From the NCBI GenBank assembly GCA_048465415.1, contig DBFWLO010000022.1:62001-126000 (forward strand): a stretch of DNA of 64,000 bases, given 5' to 3'. Made by a program: the position numbers and the translations under genes. Positions 34,912 to 44,100 of this stretch are shown here, piece after piece (positions within the stretch are counted from its first letter, which is position 1; the number at the start of each line of letters is the position of its first letter). The stretch is from Scatosoma sp048465415. GTDB lineage: Bacteria > Bacillota > Clostridia > Christensenellales > Borkfalkiaceae. The notes below the pieces were generated by a model. The model searched no databases and was not told the origin of the DNA. It worked only from the letters and a program-made list of their open reading frames with translations.

Positions 34912-36903
34912 TTATATCATAGTATTTCGGTCGGAGAGAAGGAGCATAAAACAACCGCCCTGCACCGATCGGTTCTGAAAGCCCACCTGCTTTCCGTCGA
35001 CCGTTTCGTACCAGTCCGAAAAAGGTACGGCCGTCGGGCTTTCCCTTATGTATTTTGCGACGGGCGCGAGAATCTTCTTCGCCTTTTCCTTATCCTGCGT
35101 AAGAGACGCGGCCCATAAAATCCAATCGGACTTCGTATACGTTTTCCGGCTGTCCAGCGGCGTTCCGTAGGGAAACGCCCGCGCGATATATTCGTCGCAC
35201 TCGGCCTCTTTCAGACGGGAAGAATAGAGACGGTATCCGAGCTTATGATCGAAAGCCATATTGTATTTCAGACTGAACTCCCCGCCGTCGAACGTGAGGG
35301 GCATGGGACAAGGCAATGCGTTTTCCAGATTTTTCGCGTGAGCCGACGCTTTCGCCCTATATTTTCCGGCAAGGTCTCGTTCCCCGACGGCCGCGCATAA
35401 ATCGGAAAACGCCGCGAGACCAACGCTCGCTTTGACGGAAAGGTTGACGTTTTTATCGAGATGCCCCGCAAAGTCGTCGGTGCAGAGCTGATTATCCGGA
35501 CAGTAACCGTATTTTTCCAGATATTTTCCCCACTTTTCAAACAGTTCGAAATTATCCCGCACGAATTGTTCGTCCCCGTCACCGTAGCGCAGATACGCCG
35601 CCGCCATAATCAGGAGATTACTGCATTCCTCCACGGGCATTTGGCTGTCGTCCCGCCAGATCCCGTCCATGCGCGGCAGCTGCCAGATGGGATAAAAAGT
35701 CTGTTTCTGTCCGAACTCACCGCGTTGCGCGACCAAATTTCCGCTGTCGTTGCTGAGGCCGTATACCTGACCGCAGCAATAGGGATAACATCCCGCGTCG
35801 TGCGGTGCAAAATCATACTTCCAGACAGGCATTTTTGCAAATTTGAGAATCGGCAGCATCATGCCTTTGACGAGCGTCGGATTATATTTGAGATATAAAG
35901 GAATAGAAGGATAACTTACGTCCGCCGTCGCGATACAGCCGTTGGAAAAACATTCTTTGGATAGAAACAGAATATTGCCTTCCTTGTCTCTGCACAGTTT
36001 ATGCGCCGCGACCGACTGACGGAGCGACGCTTTTAAAATCAGATAATAATCTTCGCCGTAAGCGAGCGCTTCCTTTCTCAATGCCTCATCGAATGCGTCC
36101 GCCTCTTTTTTAAGAGAATCATATTTTTCAAACGCGTCGCTTAAAGCGTCGAAGGGCGTCTTTCCGTTCTCGTAATAATATCCTTTGAGAATATCGCCGT
36201 AATAATAAATCGCCGCCGTTTCGTCGAATACCACGGCAAACACGCCGCTCAGCCTGCTGTCGGAAGCAGTTATGTACGATTTCCCGCCGCGGGCGCAGTC
36301 GTCCGTCTCGGTATATTCCGCGTCTTTTCCCGCCGCGTACCAATATCCCCAATCGGGAAAAACGCCGTCTCCCGCATGAGAAAGAATATTCTGCCGGCGA
36401 AGGCCCATCCATGCCGCGGTATAGTTTCCGGTCCGCACCCGGCCGCCCGTAACCGCGGATATCCCCGTTTTCTGCAACGACGCGTCCGAACAGACGTCCG
36501 CCCCGAATATAAGACTCACTTTGCAGCTTTTTATCTTCGCTTTCGGACTTATCCGATAGCTCATATAACAGAAAGGATAGCCGATCGTTTCCGTATTCCG
36601 GGGATCGAGCGGGGAAAAGAAACTGACGGATAAATCAAATTCCTCGCAGGAAAAGGTGAAATCGGTGGTAAAGGCCGTCGTAAAGATTTCCGTCTGAGTA
36701 AGTTTTTCGCCCTCGCCCAGCCCCATAAAGCGATATATCTTTCCGTTGCACTCGATTTTGCCGAGAACCGTCTTTTCTTGTCCCGTCCATACTCTGACGG
36801 TATCGCCGTTCAATTCCTGCGCGCAGAGCCAGAAGCTGAAAAAAGGATCTTTTACAAAAATCGGATAGGCGGGCATTTTTTCCTCGGATTGGATATTCAT
36901 CAT
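34912..36903 (-). CDS. DUF4965/GtaA-like (alpha/alpha) barrel protein
   Basis: A 663-aa cytoplasmic protein of the DUF5127-DUF4965-DUF1793 family, to which fungal glutaminase A belongs. In gut bacteria these proteins sit in glycan loci and resemble GH families with (alpha/alpha) barrels. Typical pieces: YPIFVKDPFFSFWLCAQELN at the N-terminus, DWGYWYAAGKDAEY near 180, NGCIATADVSYPSIPLYLKY near 320, and APHDAGCYPYCCGQVYGLSN near 365. Later there are MPVEECSNLLIMAAAYLRYG, TDDFAGHLDKNVNLSVKA and YNMAFDHKLGYRLY. Two adjacent ATG codons exist (36903 and 36900); the second is better spaced from GAGG. It is monocistronic with a promoter holding AraC box site 3, so it is co-regulated with the 31826 operon. 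A glycosidase role is more likely than glutaminase, but unproven. Confidence 0.75.
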   Translation of the reverse strand: MMNIQSEEKMPAYPIFVKDPFFSFWLCAQELNGDTVRVWTGQEKTVLGKIECNGKIYRFMGLGEGEKLTQTEIFTTAFTTDFTFSCEEFDLSVSFFSPLDPRNTETIGYPFCYMSYRISPKAKIKSCKVSLIFGADVCSDASLQKTGISAVTGGRVRTGNYTAAWMGLRRQNILSHAGDGVFPDWGYWYAAGKDAEYTETDDCARGGKSYITASDSRLSGVFAVVFDETAAIYYYGDILKGYYYENGKTPFDALSDAFEKYDSLKKEADAFDEALRKEALAYGEDYYLILKASLRQSVAAHKLCRDKEGNILFLSKECFSNGCIATADVSYPSIPLYLKYNPTLVKGMMLPILKFAKMPVWKYDFAPHDAGCYPYCCGQVYGLSNDSGNLVAQRGEFGQKQTFYPIWQLPRMDGIWRDDSQMPVEECSNLLIMAAAYLRYGDGDEQFVRDNFELFEKWGKYLEKYGYCPDNQLCTDDFAGHLDKNVNLSVKASVGLAAFSDLCAAVGERDLAGKYRAKASAHAKNLENALPCPMPLTFDGGEFSLKYNMAFDHKLGYRLYSSRLKEAECDEYIARAFPYGTPLDSRKTYTKSDWILWAASLTQDKEKAKKILAPVAKYIRESPTAVPFSDWYETVDGKQVGFQNRSVQGGCFMLLLSDRNTMI

Positions 36904-36958
36904 TTACCTCTGTATTTTTTAATTACGGCGCCCATTTTCCGTCGCTCGCACAGCTTAT

Positions 36959-36987
36959 ATGATAACCTGTCCGTTTGAAAAAATCAA
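36959..36987 (-). promoter_or_regulatory. Promoter of the DUF4965-like gene
   Basis: Minus strand: TTGATT (36987-36982), a 17-bp spacer, TATCAT (36964-36959). The sequence from the box to the -35 is strikingly like that at 31906-31941. Confidence 0.78.
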
Positions 36988-37004
36988 TACTGTTTTCTTT
37001 GCCG

Positions 37005-37023
37005 TTTATCTCATTTTTTGATA
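37005..37023 (-). promoter_or_regulatory. AraC-type box, site 3
   Basis: Exact TATCAAAAAATGAGATAAA on the minus strand, ending 17 bp upstream of the -35 of the DUF4965-like gene. Identical over 19 bases to site 2, about 5 kb away. Confidence 0.8.
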
Positions 37024-37324
37024 ATTCTGAAAATCCCCGACGACGAACGGGCTCACGCGAAAAAGAGTAAACGCCCGCAAGAAGAGGAACGTCCTCTTAC
37101 GCCGAATATTACTCGCCTGTCAACCGTTTATGCGGGGTGATTTTACTGTCCTATATATGTCGGTATATTCGATACACTATCCGTATGGAGTCTGGATATA
37201 TACTTCCAATTATCACAGGCAAAATCAGGCGAAACATTAAAGAGGTATGGAGGCATCAAGTTCGAGCTTGCTGAAATGAGGTGAACAACGCTCTATTTCT
37301 TCAGAATTCAAGATAAAAAGCGGT
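37024..37324. other. Intergenic stretch, no gene seen
   Basis: Contains a short inverted repeat (AAGAGGA-acg-TCCTCTT, 37082-37098) without a T-run, and no convincing open frame. It separates the sugar-regulated genes from the DNA repair gene. Confidence 0.5.
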
Positions 37325-38425
37325 CTATACAGCGGCTAATACCTCAAAATCCAGCGTACTTCGCTCAATACCGTTTATAATAAGTGTAACCGAATGAATT
37401 CCGGGATAATGCTTCCTTGTACTTGTATCTGCAAAGGAATGATTCTTAACGTAAGTCCTCTTTATGCTTTCCTTATAAGCAACCTCGGATATTTGGAATA
37501 TTTTACGGTTTCGCCCGCCTTTTGCTTTCACATAATCAATACCATATTCAAGCCGCACCTTCGTTGCTTTCGGCGCCTCGATTTCAAAGGAAAAAGTTAT
37601 CTTCTCTCCAATGGAAACGAATAAAGATTCCAACGAAAAGCCGACAACTTTTACACACTCGGAATCTGCGAATCCAAAAATGCCAAGCACATCACGGTTG
37701 CCGTTTTTGAGAAGTGTCCTGCATCCATGCTTGACTATCCAATCCGTTTTCTCATCTTTACCGTACCAATCACGTGCGATTTTTGCCACTAATTCAGGAT
37801 GCGTTTTGGAAATATCGTTCAGGTTATTTGCCACGCTCTTGCGGACATACGGTGAAGCGTCGGCTTTCAGTTGTTCTAAAATACAGAGAACCGAAGACGG
37901 ATCTTTTTGGAATTTAGGCAGAGCTTGTCCCCAGGGCAACCTAGGGCGGCAGCCCTCGCTGGCAAGCCTCCGGATATGCTCATTGTCGTGCTTGGCCCAA
38001 GCTGCCATTTGTGCCATCATACGTTCTTCATCGTTTATAATAAACGATCTTACCGCGAATTCAGCAGATGCGTACTGAGTATATCTTGCCAAAGCTGACA
38101 TAGAGATATCCCAATTTTCTTTACCCTGCCCGTAAAGTTCAACAAAAGTCGGAAAAAAAATAACAAAGCCGTCCAAGCAGATATCATAATTCATGATTAC
38201 CTTATCAATGATTTGAATTGCCGTTTGATAGTCTGCTGGTAGGTAGTTCCCTAAGTTTTCACTAATCTGCATCACCCGCTGCTTAAATTCCAAATCATTC
38301 CATCTTTCGTTCATAGTTGATTTTAAAAACTCATCTATTGGAAATTCATTATAAACCGTGTGAATCTCTAAAGCGAGCTTGTATAGTGAGTCATAATTAA
38401 ATCTGTCCTTAAATAACCCCTCCAT
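37325..38425 (-). CDS. alkC: AlkC-like DNA alkylation repair protein
   Basis: A 366-aa cytoplasmic protein of the AlkC/AlkD HEAT-repeat DNA glycosylase superfamily, which removes N3- and N7-alkylated purines. Helical repeats cover residues about 1-250 (HDNEHIRRLASEGCRPRLPW is the hallmark AlkC segment; SPYVRKSVANNLNDISKTHP is a HEAT unit). A C-terminal beta-sandwich of about 95 residues (KITFSFEIEAPKATKVRLEY; HSVTLIINGIERSTLDFEV) matches the Ig-like domain of AlkC that clamps DNA. AAAGGAGAAAG precedes the ATG at 38425. It is unrelated to the glycan genes, has a 31-bp perfect hairpin in its leader, and appears monocistronic. Confidence 0.85.
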   Translation of the reverse strand: MEGLFKDRFNYDSLYKLALEIHTVYNEFPIDEFLKSTMNERWNDLEFKQRVMQISENLGNYLPADYQTAIQIIDKVIMNYDICLDGFVIFFPTFVELYGQGKENWDISMSALARYTQYASAEFAVRSFIINDEERMMAQMAAWAKHDNEHIRRLASEGCRPRLPWGQALPKFQKDPSSVLCILEQLKADASPYVRKSVANNLNDISKTHPELVAKIARDWYGKDEKTDWIVKHGCRTLLKNGNRDVLGIFGFADSECVKVVGFSLESLFVSIGEKITFSFEIEAPKATKVRLEYGIDYVKAKGGRNRKIFQISEVAYKESIKRTYVKNHSFADTSTRKHYPGIHSVTLIINGIERSTLDFEVLAAV

Positions 38426-38451
38426 ATCTTTCTCCTTTGAAATTTGTTTCC

Positions 38452-38482
38452 TATGTACGCCTTTTTGCCAAAGGCGTACATA
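38452..38482. other. Perfect 13-bp inverted repeat in the alkC leader
   Basis: TATGTACGCCTTT and its exact complement with a 5-base loop (TTGCC on plus), ending 27 bases before the alkC start codon. No T-run follows in the direction of alkC. Could be a leader hairpin controlling translation or an operator palindrome. Confidence 0.6.
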
Positions 38483-38725
38483 CGCATAATTAGCTTTATG
38501 ATTGTAATATTAACGCAATTATATCGTACACAGGGAAATGCTGATTTTACGGGCTTTTCCGGCTGAAAAAAAGATTTTATCCCCGCCAAAAATTCCACTA
38601 TTTTTTATAATATTTTTGATTTCTATTATTGGAATATTCCGGTTTCGTCATAGCAATCAACCCCTTTTCTTATCTCCAAGCATTATCCCATAAGAGAAAA
38701 ACGTTGTAGTTCTATTAGGGCGTTT
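38483..38725. other. AT-rich intergenic stretch between helicase and alkC genes
   Basis: No gene is supported on either strand. It should contain the alkC promoter, but I do not see one with a clear -35/-10 pair. Confidence 0.4.
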
Positions 38726-40822
38726 CTATTTTATTTCCAGCAGTTTAGCCATTTTCAGCATTCTCAAAGAAAGCTCCTTGACCTTTCCCTCAAAATCCAC
38801 CGTCAAATTCACGTCTGTGCGGTCTTTATTGATCGCTTTATGCAAGATCCGGCCCTCCCCGTAACGCCTATGTAGGAGCGTCTGCCCGCATTTAATGAAG
38901 TCGTATTCCGTCTGTACGTCAAATGCCTTTTCCGCGAACGGATCGACAGGCGTACGATGCGCGTTCCCTTTCTGTTTTTCGTCAAAGATTTCCGTTACGA
39001 AATCCGAAGGCGAATCCTGATAGGAAAATACCGTCAAGATGTTTTTCGCGCGCGTCATCGCGACATAGAATAACCTACGTTCCTCCTCCCACGCGCTCGC
39101 GTCCTCCTTGTCTTTCGGCCGGGGAACGCAGGGAAACGTACCGTTTACGGAGTCGATCAGATACACGCTGTCATATTCGAGACCTTTGCTCGCGTGGATT
39201 GTCGAGAGAATCAGTCCTTCCCCGTCCATCGTTTTATTCTCTTCTATCGCCGCGCATAAAGAATCAAGATTTGCCCGGAAACGATTTGGACGCACCCGCG
39301 TCTGTTCCGCAAGGGCTTTCAACGTATACAGTTTCATAGAACCCGTCGTTTCCGTATCGTCGGCGGCCGTATACCCGATGCGGTCGGTAATCACACTTAA
39401 AGCCGCGCCGATATTGTCCGACCAAGCGATCTGATGGAGATTATCCTTTAACTCGTCGATCTTCCGCACCCGCCACGGCTGGCCCTTATACAGCGTCAAA
39501 AGCGCGTTCAATACCCAGATGTTTCTTTCCTCGGCAATCCGAACCGCTTCCCGGGCTTCCTCTTTTTTGATGAAACAATTCAGCCGGCCGTAAATGCGCA
39601 GAAACGTTTCGCTGTCCCGCGGCGCGTAAGCAAAATCAATAATGTCGCAAACCTCGTCTACCGTCCGATGCGTGAAAAACGCCGTGCTTAACTGGCGGCA
39701 GCGATAAGGGATTCCTTTTTGGATAAATAGATTGACGAGCGGCAGTGCGCTTTCGTTATCCCGATAGAGAATAGCGGTATCTTTCGGGTTTTCCTTTGCT
39801 ATTTCACACAAGAAGCCGTATTGCTCTCCGCGTTTCGAAAAACATTTCCTGACGAGTTCCGCGCCCGCTTCACGTTTCGTAAACATATTCTTCGGGTGTC
39901 GTTTCGTATTGCGGGCAATAAACTTCGAGGCGGCTTTGACAATGTTTCCCGTCGAACGATAGTTTTCTTCCAGATATAAAATCTTTGCGTCCGGATAATC
40001 GTCGGCAAAGCTGGTAAGCGCTTCCGGGTAGGCGGCGCGGAAACCGTAAATGCTTTGGTCCTCGTCCCCGACCATGAACAGATTGCTGTTTTCGTACGCG
40101 AGCAATTTAATGATATCATGCTGGATTTTCGAGGTGTCCTGCGCCTCGTCCACGCAGATATAACGGTATTGATTTTGAAACCAAGCGAGTATTTCGGGAG
40201 TCTTCCGCAGGATCATATAGGCGTACACCAGCTGATCGTCAAAATCCATCAGCCGTTGTTTTTTCAGTTCCCCGTCGTACGCCTTATAAATCTTATCGAT
40301 GTCGGGTACGAGCGCTTGCAGCTCGGAGATTTCCTTCTCTTTGAGCAGCATGTTTTTGATATACGTAATCGCCGTGCGCGCCGATTTTATATCGCTTTCG
40401 TTGGGGAACCCATTCCGGATACCGCGAAGGAGTTGTCCTATTAGCCCGTTGAGTTTTTTCTCCTCGGACACGAGTTCAAACGCCTGGCCGCCCGTAGCCC
40501 TTTCATAACGGGAAATCACCTTTTGCGAAACGCCGTTGATGGTACGAAATTCGAGCCGATTGCCTATATCTTCCCCGAACACGGCGGAGAAGCGCTCGCG
40601 CATATCCTTGGTCGCATTAACGGTATAGGTCATGGTGAGGATCCGTTCGGGCGGGATCTTTTTGCAATATATCATATACCCCAAACGATGGATTAAAACC
40701 GTCGTTTTTCCGCTGCCGGGAACAGCCAACAGTAAAATCGGTCCTTCCGTCGCCTGCACGGCCGCTTCCTGCTGCGGATTCAAACGGATATGATATTGTT
40801 TCTTAAACTCTTCAAAATCCAT
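38726..40822 (-). CDS. UvrD/PcrA-like superfamily 1 DNA helicase
   Basis: A 698-aa ATP-dependent 3'-5' helicase. Motif I is LLAVPGSGKTTVLIHRL (residues about 31-47). Motif Ia region is ILTMTYTVNAT. Motif II is YICVDEAQDTSKIQ (near 220). Motif III is LFMVGDEDQSIYGFRAAYPE, then ILYLEENYRSTGNIV. Motif V is LILSTIHASKGLEYDSVYLI (near 555). Motif VI is RRLFYVAMTRAKNILTVF. The C-terminus (TLLHRRYGEGRIL) is the Tudor-like end typical of PcrA/UvrD, which contacts RNA polymerase. It is a little shorter than classic PcrA (about 720-750 aa). It is monocistronic with its own promoter and has a general repair or replication role unrelated to the glycan loci. Confidence 0.92.
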   Translation of the reverse strand: MDFEEFKKQYHIRLNPQQEAAVQATEGPILLLAVPGSGKTTVLIHRLGYMIYCKKIPPERILTMTYTVNATKDMRERFSAVFGEDIGNRLEFRTINGVSQKVISRYERATGGQAFELVSEEKKLNGLIGQLLRGIRNGFPNESDIKSARTAITYIKNMLLKEKEISELQALVPDIDKIYKAYDGELKKQRLMDFDDQLVYAYMILRKTPEILAWFQNQYRYICVDEAQDTSKIQHDIIKLLAYENSNLFMVGDEDQSIYGFRAAYPEALTSFADDYPDAKILYLEENYRSTGNIVKAASKFIARNTKRHPKNMFTKREAGAELVRKCFSKRGEQYGFLCEIAKENPKDTAILYRDNESALPLVNLFIQKGIPYRCRQLSTAFFTHRTVDEVCDIIDFAYAPRDSETFLRIYGRLNCFIKKEEAREAVRIAEERNIWVLNALLTLYKGQPWRVRKIDELKDNLHQIAWSDNIGAALSVITDRIGYTAADDTETTGSMKLYTLKALAEQTRVRPNRFRANLDSLCAAIEENKTMDGEGLILSTIHASKGLEYDSVYLIDSVNGTFPCVPRPKDKEDASAWEEERRLFYVAMTRAKNILTVFSYQDSPSDFVTEIFDEKQKGNAHRTPVDPFAEKAFDVQTEYDFIKCGQTLLHRRYGEGRILHKAINKDRTDVNLTVDFEGKVKELSLRMLKMAKLLEIK

Positions 40823-40870
40823 TTCGGAACCGATTACCCTCTTCTTTACGCCGACAAACTGTTTTCATAT

Positions 40871-40899
40871 ATTTTAACATATCCCAAAGAGAAAAGCAA
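40871..40899 (-). promoter_or_regulatory. Promoter of the helicase gene
   Basis: Minus strand: TTGCTT (40899-40894), a 17-bp spacer, TAAAAT (40876-40871), about 50 bases before the helicase start codon. Confidence 0.65.
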
Positions 40900-41070
40900 T
40901 CGGAAAGGCGTTTGCTGATATAAGTAATAAGAGAGCATACTTACAAATCTAACTACGCGTCCGCTTTGACGGCCCTATCGCGCGGAATATAAATCCAATC
41001 GAGTCAAGCCGGCCCACTTTCGCGTACTGTATTAATATTTTTCAAGATATTCTCTGATTTATAACTCGGT
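40900..41070. other. Intergenic stretch, nothing recognised
   Basis: Lies between the helicase promoter and the terminator of the 22-kb operon. No gene or RNA is supported. Confidence 0.4.
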
Positions 41071-41110
41071 AAAAAAGTGAGTTCAGCGTTTTGCCGAACT
41101 CACTTCTCTT
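41071..41110 (-). terminator. Terminator of the 22-kb surface/importer operon
   Basis: AAGTGAGTTC pairs with GAACTCACTT around a GC-closed loop, followed on the minus strand by six T. It lies about 30 bases beyond the stop of the 1181-aa surface protein, the last gene of the operon. Confidence 0.88.
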
Positions 41111-41142
41111 TATTTTCGAAAATATCATTTTTTGCAGAAGTT

Positions 41143-44100
41143 TTATCTTTTTTTTATAAACGCGGCGACGACGAACAGGAAAATACCCGCGAGGCCTCCC
41201 AGCTTCAAGGTGGATTGACAGCCCTTCGTCTCCACTTTTATTACAGGCTCTATAAAAGGCTTCTCTTCCGTAAATTCCTTTTCTTCCGCCGTCTTTTTCA
41301 CGAGATATTTCTTCGCTTCTTTCAGCGCCGCCGCCCTTGCCTTCACTTCGTCGTAGGTTTTGAACGACTGTTCCATATAGCTCTCGGCGTCGTCCAAAAG
41401 CGTTTTATAATCGGCGTAGGAATAATCTGTATAGAGAGCGGAATCCACCGCCTTCGCCTCGTCGATCGCCCCTTGCAAAACGGACAGATCCCCGCTGAAC
41501 GCGAGCGTCTTATAAATCGCGTCGTAAAGCTGGAACATTCCCACGTTGACGTCCGACTGAACGAGAAACTCATCCGCGAGAATGCTTTCCGCCGCTTCCA
41601 CTTTCAATTGCAAATATGCCCAGGAATCCTCCGTATACTCGTAGGAATGAAGACTCGCCGCGAGATTCAAAAGATTTTCGATGACGCTTCTGTCGATTTC
41701 CGATTTCACGAATACCGTGGCGTAAGCCTTTACTCCGTAAACGTTTGAAATTTTTAACGCTTCGAGCTGTGCGCCGTCTAAAATTCCCACAAAAGAGAAA
41801 TTGCCCGTTTTCGTCCGGTCGTATTCGTCGCTCGACCACGTCACCTTCACAGTGTGCGTTCCGCCCGCCGTATCGGTGAGTTCGACGGTATTTCCGAGTT
41901 TTGAAAGCACTTCGTTTTCGGAAAGATATCTTTCCACCGCCACCTTGACATCCGCGCATGCCGCCGCTGCCTGCCCCTTGACGGGGAAAGCGAAATCCTC
42001 GCCGAGGGGAGTGACGCTGAATTTCGTCACCGTCATCGGCAGAAGCCCCGCGTGGAGCGAAATATAGCCGCTCTTGCCCAAAAAGTCGGACGAGTACACG
42101 TTCATGACGGGGCGATTATCGACGGCGAGAGAGATCGTTCCCTCATAGACGATCAGTTTGAAATCGAAACTATGCCCTACGTTCCAGCCGACGATGTTTG
42201 CGTCGAGGGGACCTATTTCGCGGCTGCCGTTCCAAAGAAGCGCGCGCCCTTTCGGTTCGATTCCCACGACTATGCCCTTACCCGTATTCGATTGGACGAC
42301 TTCCTTAGTATCGCGGAAGATCTGCACGCCCACATATCCCCAGGCGCCCGGATCCCCCACGTCTATCGACATCGTGGCGTCGATCATGAAATTTCCGTAC
42401 GTTTGAGCGTTATAGCTGTACGCCTTATCCCACTTGGAAGTCTGATATTCGTCGGGCTCTCGAATGACCGTTCCGTCGTTGGTGAAATTTCCGTTCCCGA
42501 CAGCCGACCAATTTTCCGTATCCGCGATCAGATCTTCGCCCGAAGCGTAAGCGGTGTAAACTTGTATTTCGGTGAACAGAGAAGTCTGTCCTTCTCCTTT
42601 ACAGTCGTTCGTCGCACGGACGTAACGAGCCCTCGTCGCGTCGAACGAAATCGTTTTGCCCACCGAGGCGACGTTCTGCATGGAGCCTGTTTCAAACACA
42701 GTTACGGCGTCGCTGAAATCCGCTTCGCGGGCGAGCTGTATCTTTACGTTTCCGAACCACCAGTCGTGCCACATGGAAAAGACGATTTTATCCACCGCCG
42801 TTTCTTCGCCGAGATCGATTACCGCCCAGCAAACTTCTTTGGCGCTCAAAGTGCTTGAACTCGGATCAAAAGAGCCGTCGGTCAGGTTTTTGATATTCGC
42901 CGCAGAGCCGTTGAAGCCTTCAAAACCGACTTCTTTGCTCATATCCATCGATAGGAATTTCCCGATTTTTCCCTGCGCGATGTTCCTCGACGCGTCCATA
43001 ATCATCAAATCTATATCCAGCACGCGGCTCACGTCCGTTCCGCGGACGACGACGGCGCGCACGGAGTAGGTTTTGGACTCTCCGTAAGCGCCGATTTCGA
43101 AAGCGCCTTCGTACAGTTTTGTCGTGCCCTTACCCACTTCGGGAAAGCTACCGTCCGTGGTGTAATAGATCTTCGCGCCGTTGTCTCCCGTCGTCAGCGA
43201 GATTTTCTGCGGGCCTATGTAAATACCGCTTTGGTGGGTGCTTTCGGGAACGGAAAGCTCCTCGAAGATCTCCACATTCTCACCCATCAGCTTATAGATC
43301 TTTATCTCGCCGGGCTTGAACGTATCGCTGAAACTGCCGCCGCCGACGTCGTACTCGATCTCCTCCGGCGGGAGCAGCGTGTTCTCCAAATCGCTCGGAT
43401 CAGGCAGCGTATCGAGCGTGTAATCGGAAGGCTTATAATATTTTATCTTCTCGATCCCCGTCCCGAGATCGACGTTGAAAGAGTATTCCTTCGCATCTCC
43501 CGACAATTCCTTATTGAATACGAGCAGGTACGGCTCGTTCGCGTCCTTGGAATAAGCGATGGAGTATACGAAACTGTCCGTCGTTTTGCCGGGCTGCAAA
43601 ATAAAACCGGAAGGCAGTGCTTCCGCGCCCACAGGCGTCTTCGCCGTATGGTAGGCGTGTTTGACGTCGATGTTCATGAGAATGCCGCCAAGCTGGCGCG
43701 TCTGCCAATTAAGAATGGTCATCGGATCGTACAGGTCGGTGGGATTACCGGCCGAGTCCGTAACGAAATCCCGCATTCCTTCCCCGCCGTTTTCGGGCGC
43801 GACGTAAGAGGGCGCCACCCAGCAGAAATGAGAGATGCTTTTGAGTCCGTAGGCGAGCAGGGAATTCATGCTCCACCTCGCCATATCCTCGTCGGGGCGA
43901 GTCATGCCGTTCCACGAACCCATCTGGGTGAATCCGCCCGTTTTTATCTTACCGTTTTTATACGCCACGTCGCGAATGACTTCGAGATCGCTGAAATAGG
44001 TGGAGCGCACGTCCTCCGTCTGGGTGAACGGATAATGATCGAAATAGAGATAGTCCATATTTTCCGAGCCGATCAAATTCACCCATTTCGTGATATAGTC

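Noticed and set aside
37082..37098. Short hairpin AAGAGGA-acg-TCCTCTT as a terminator
   Set aside because: Only 7 bp and no T-run on either side, and no gene ends there.
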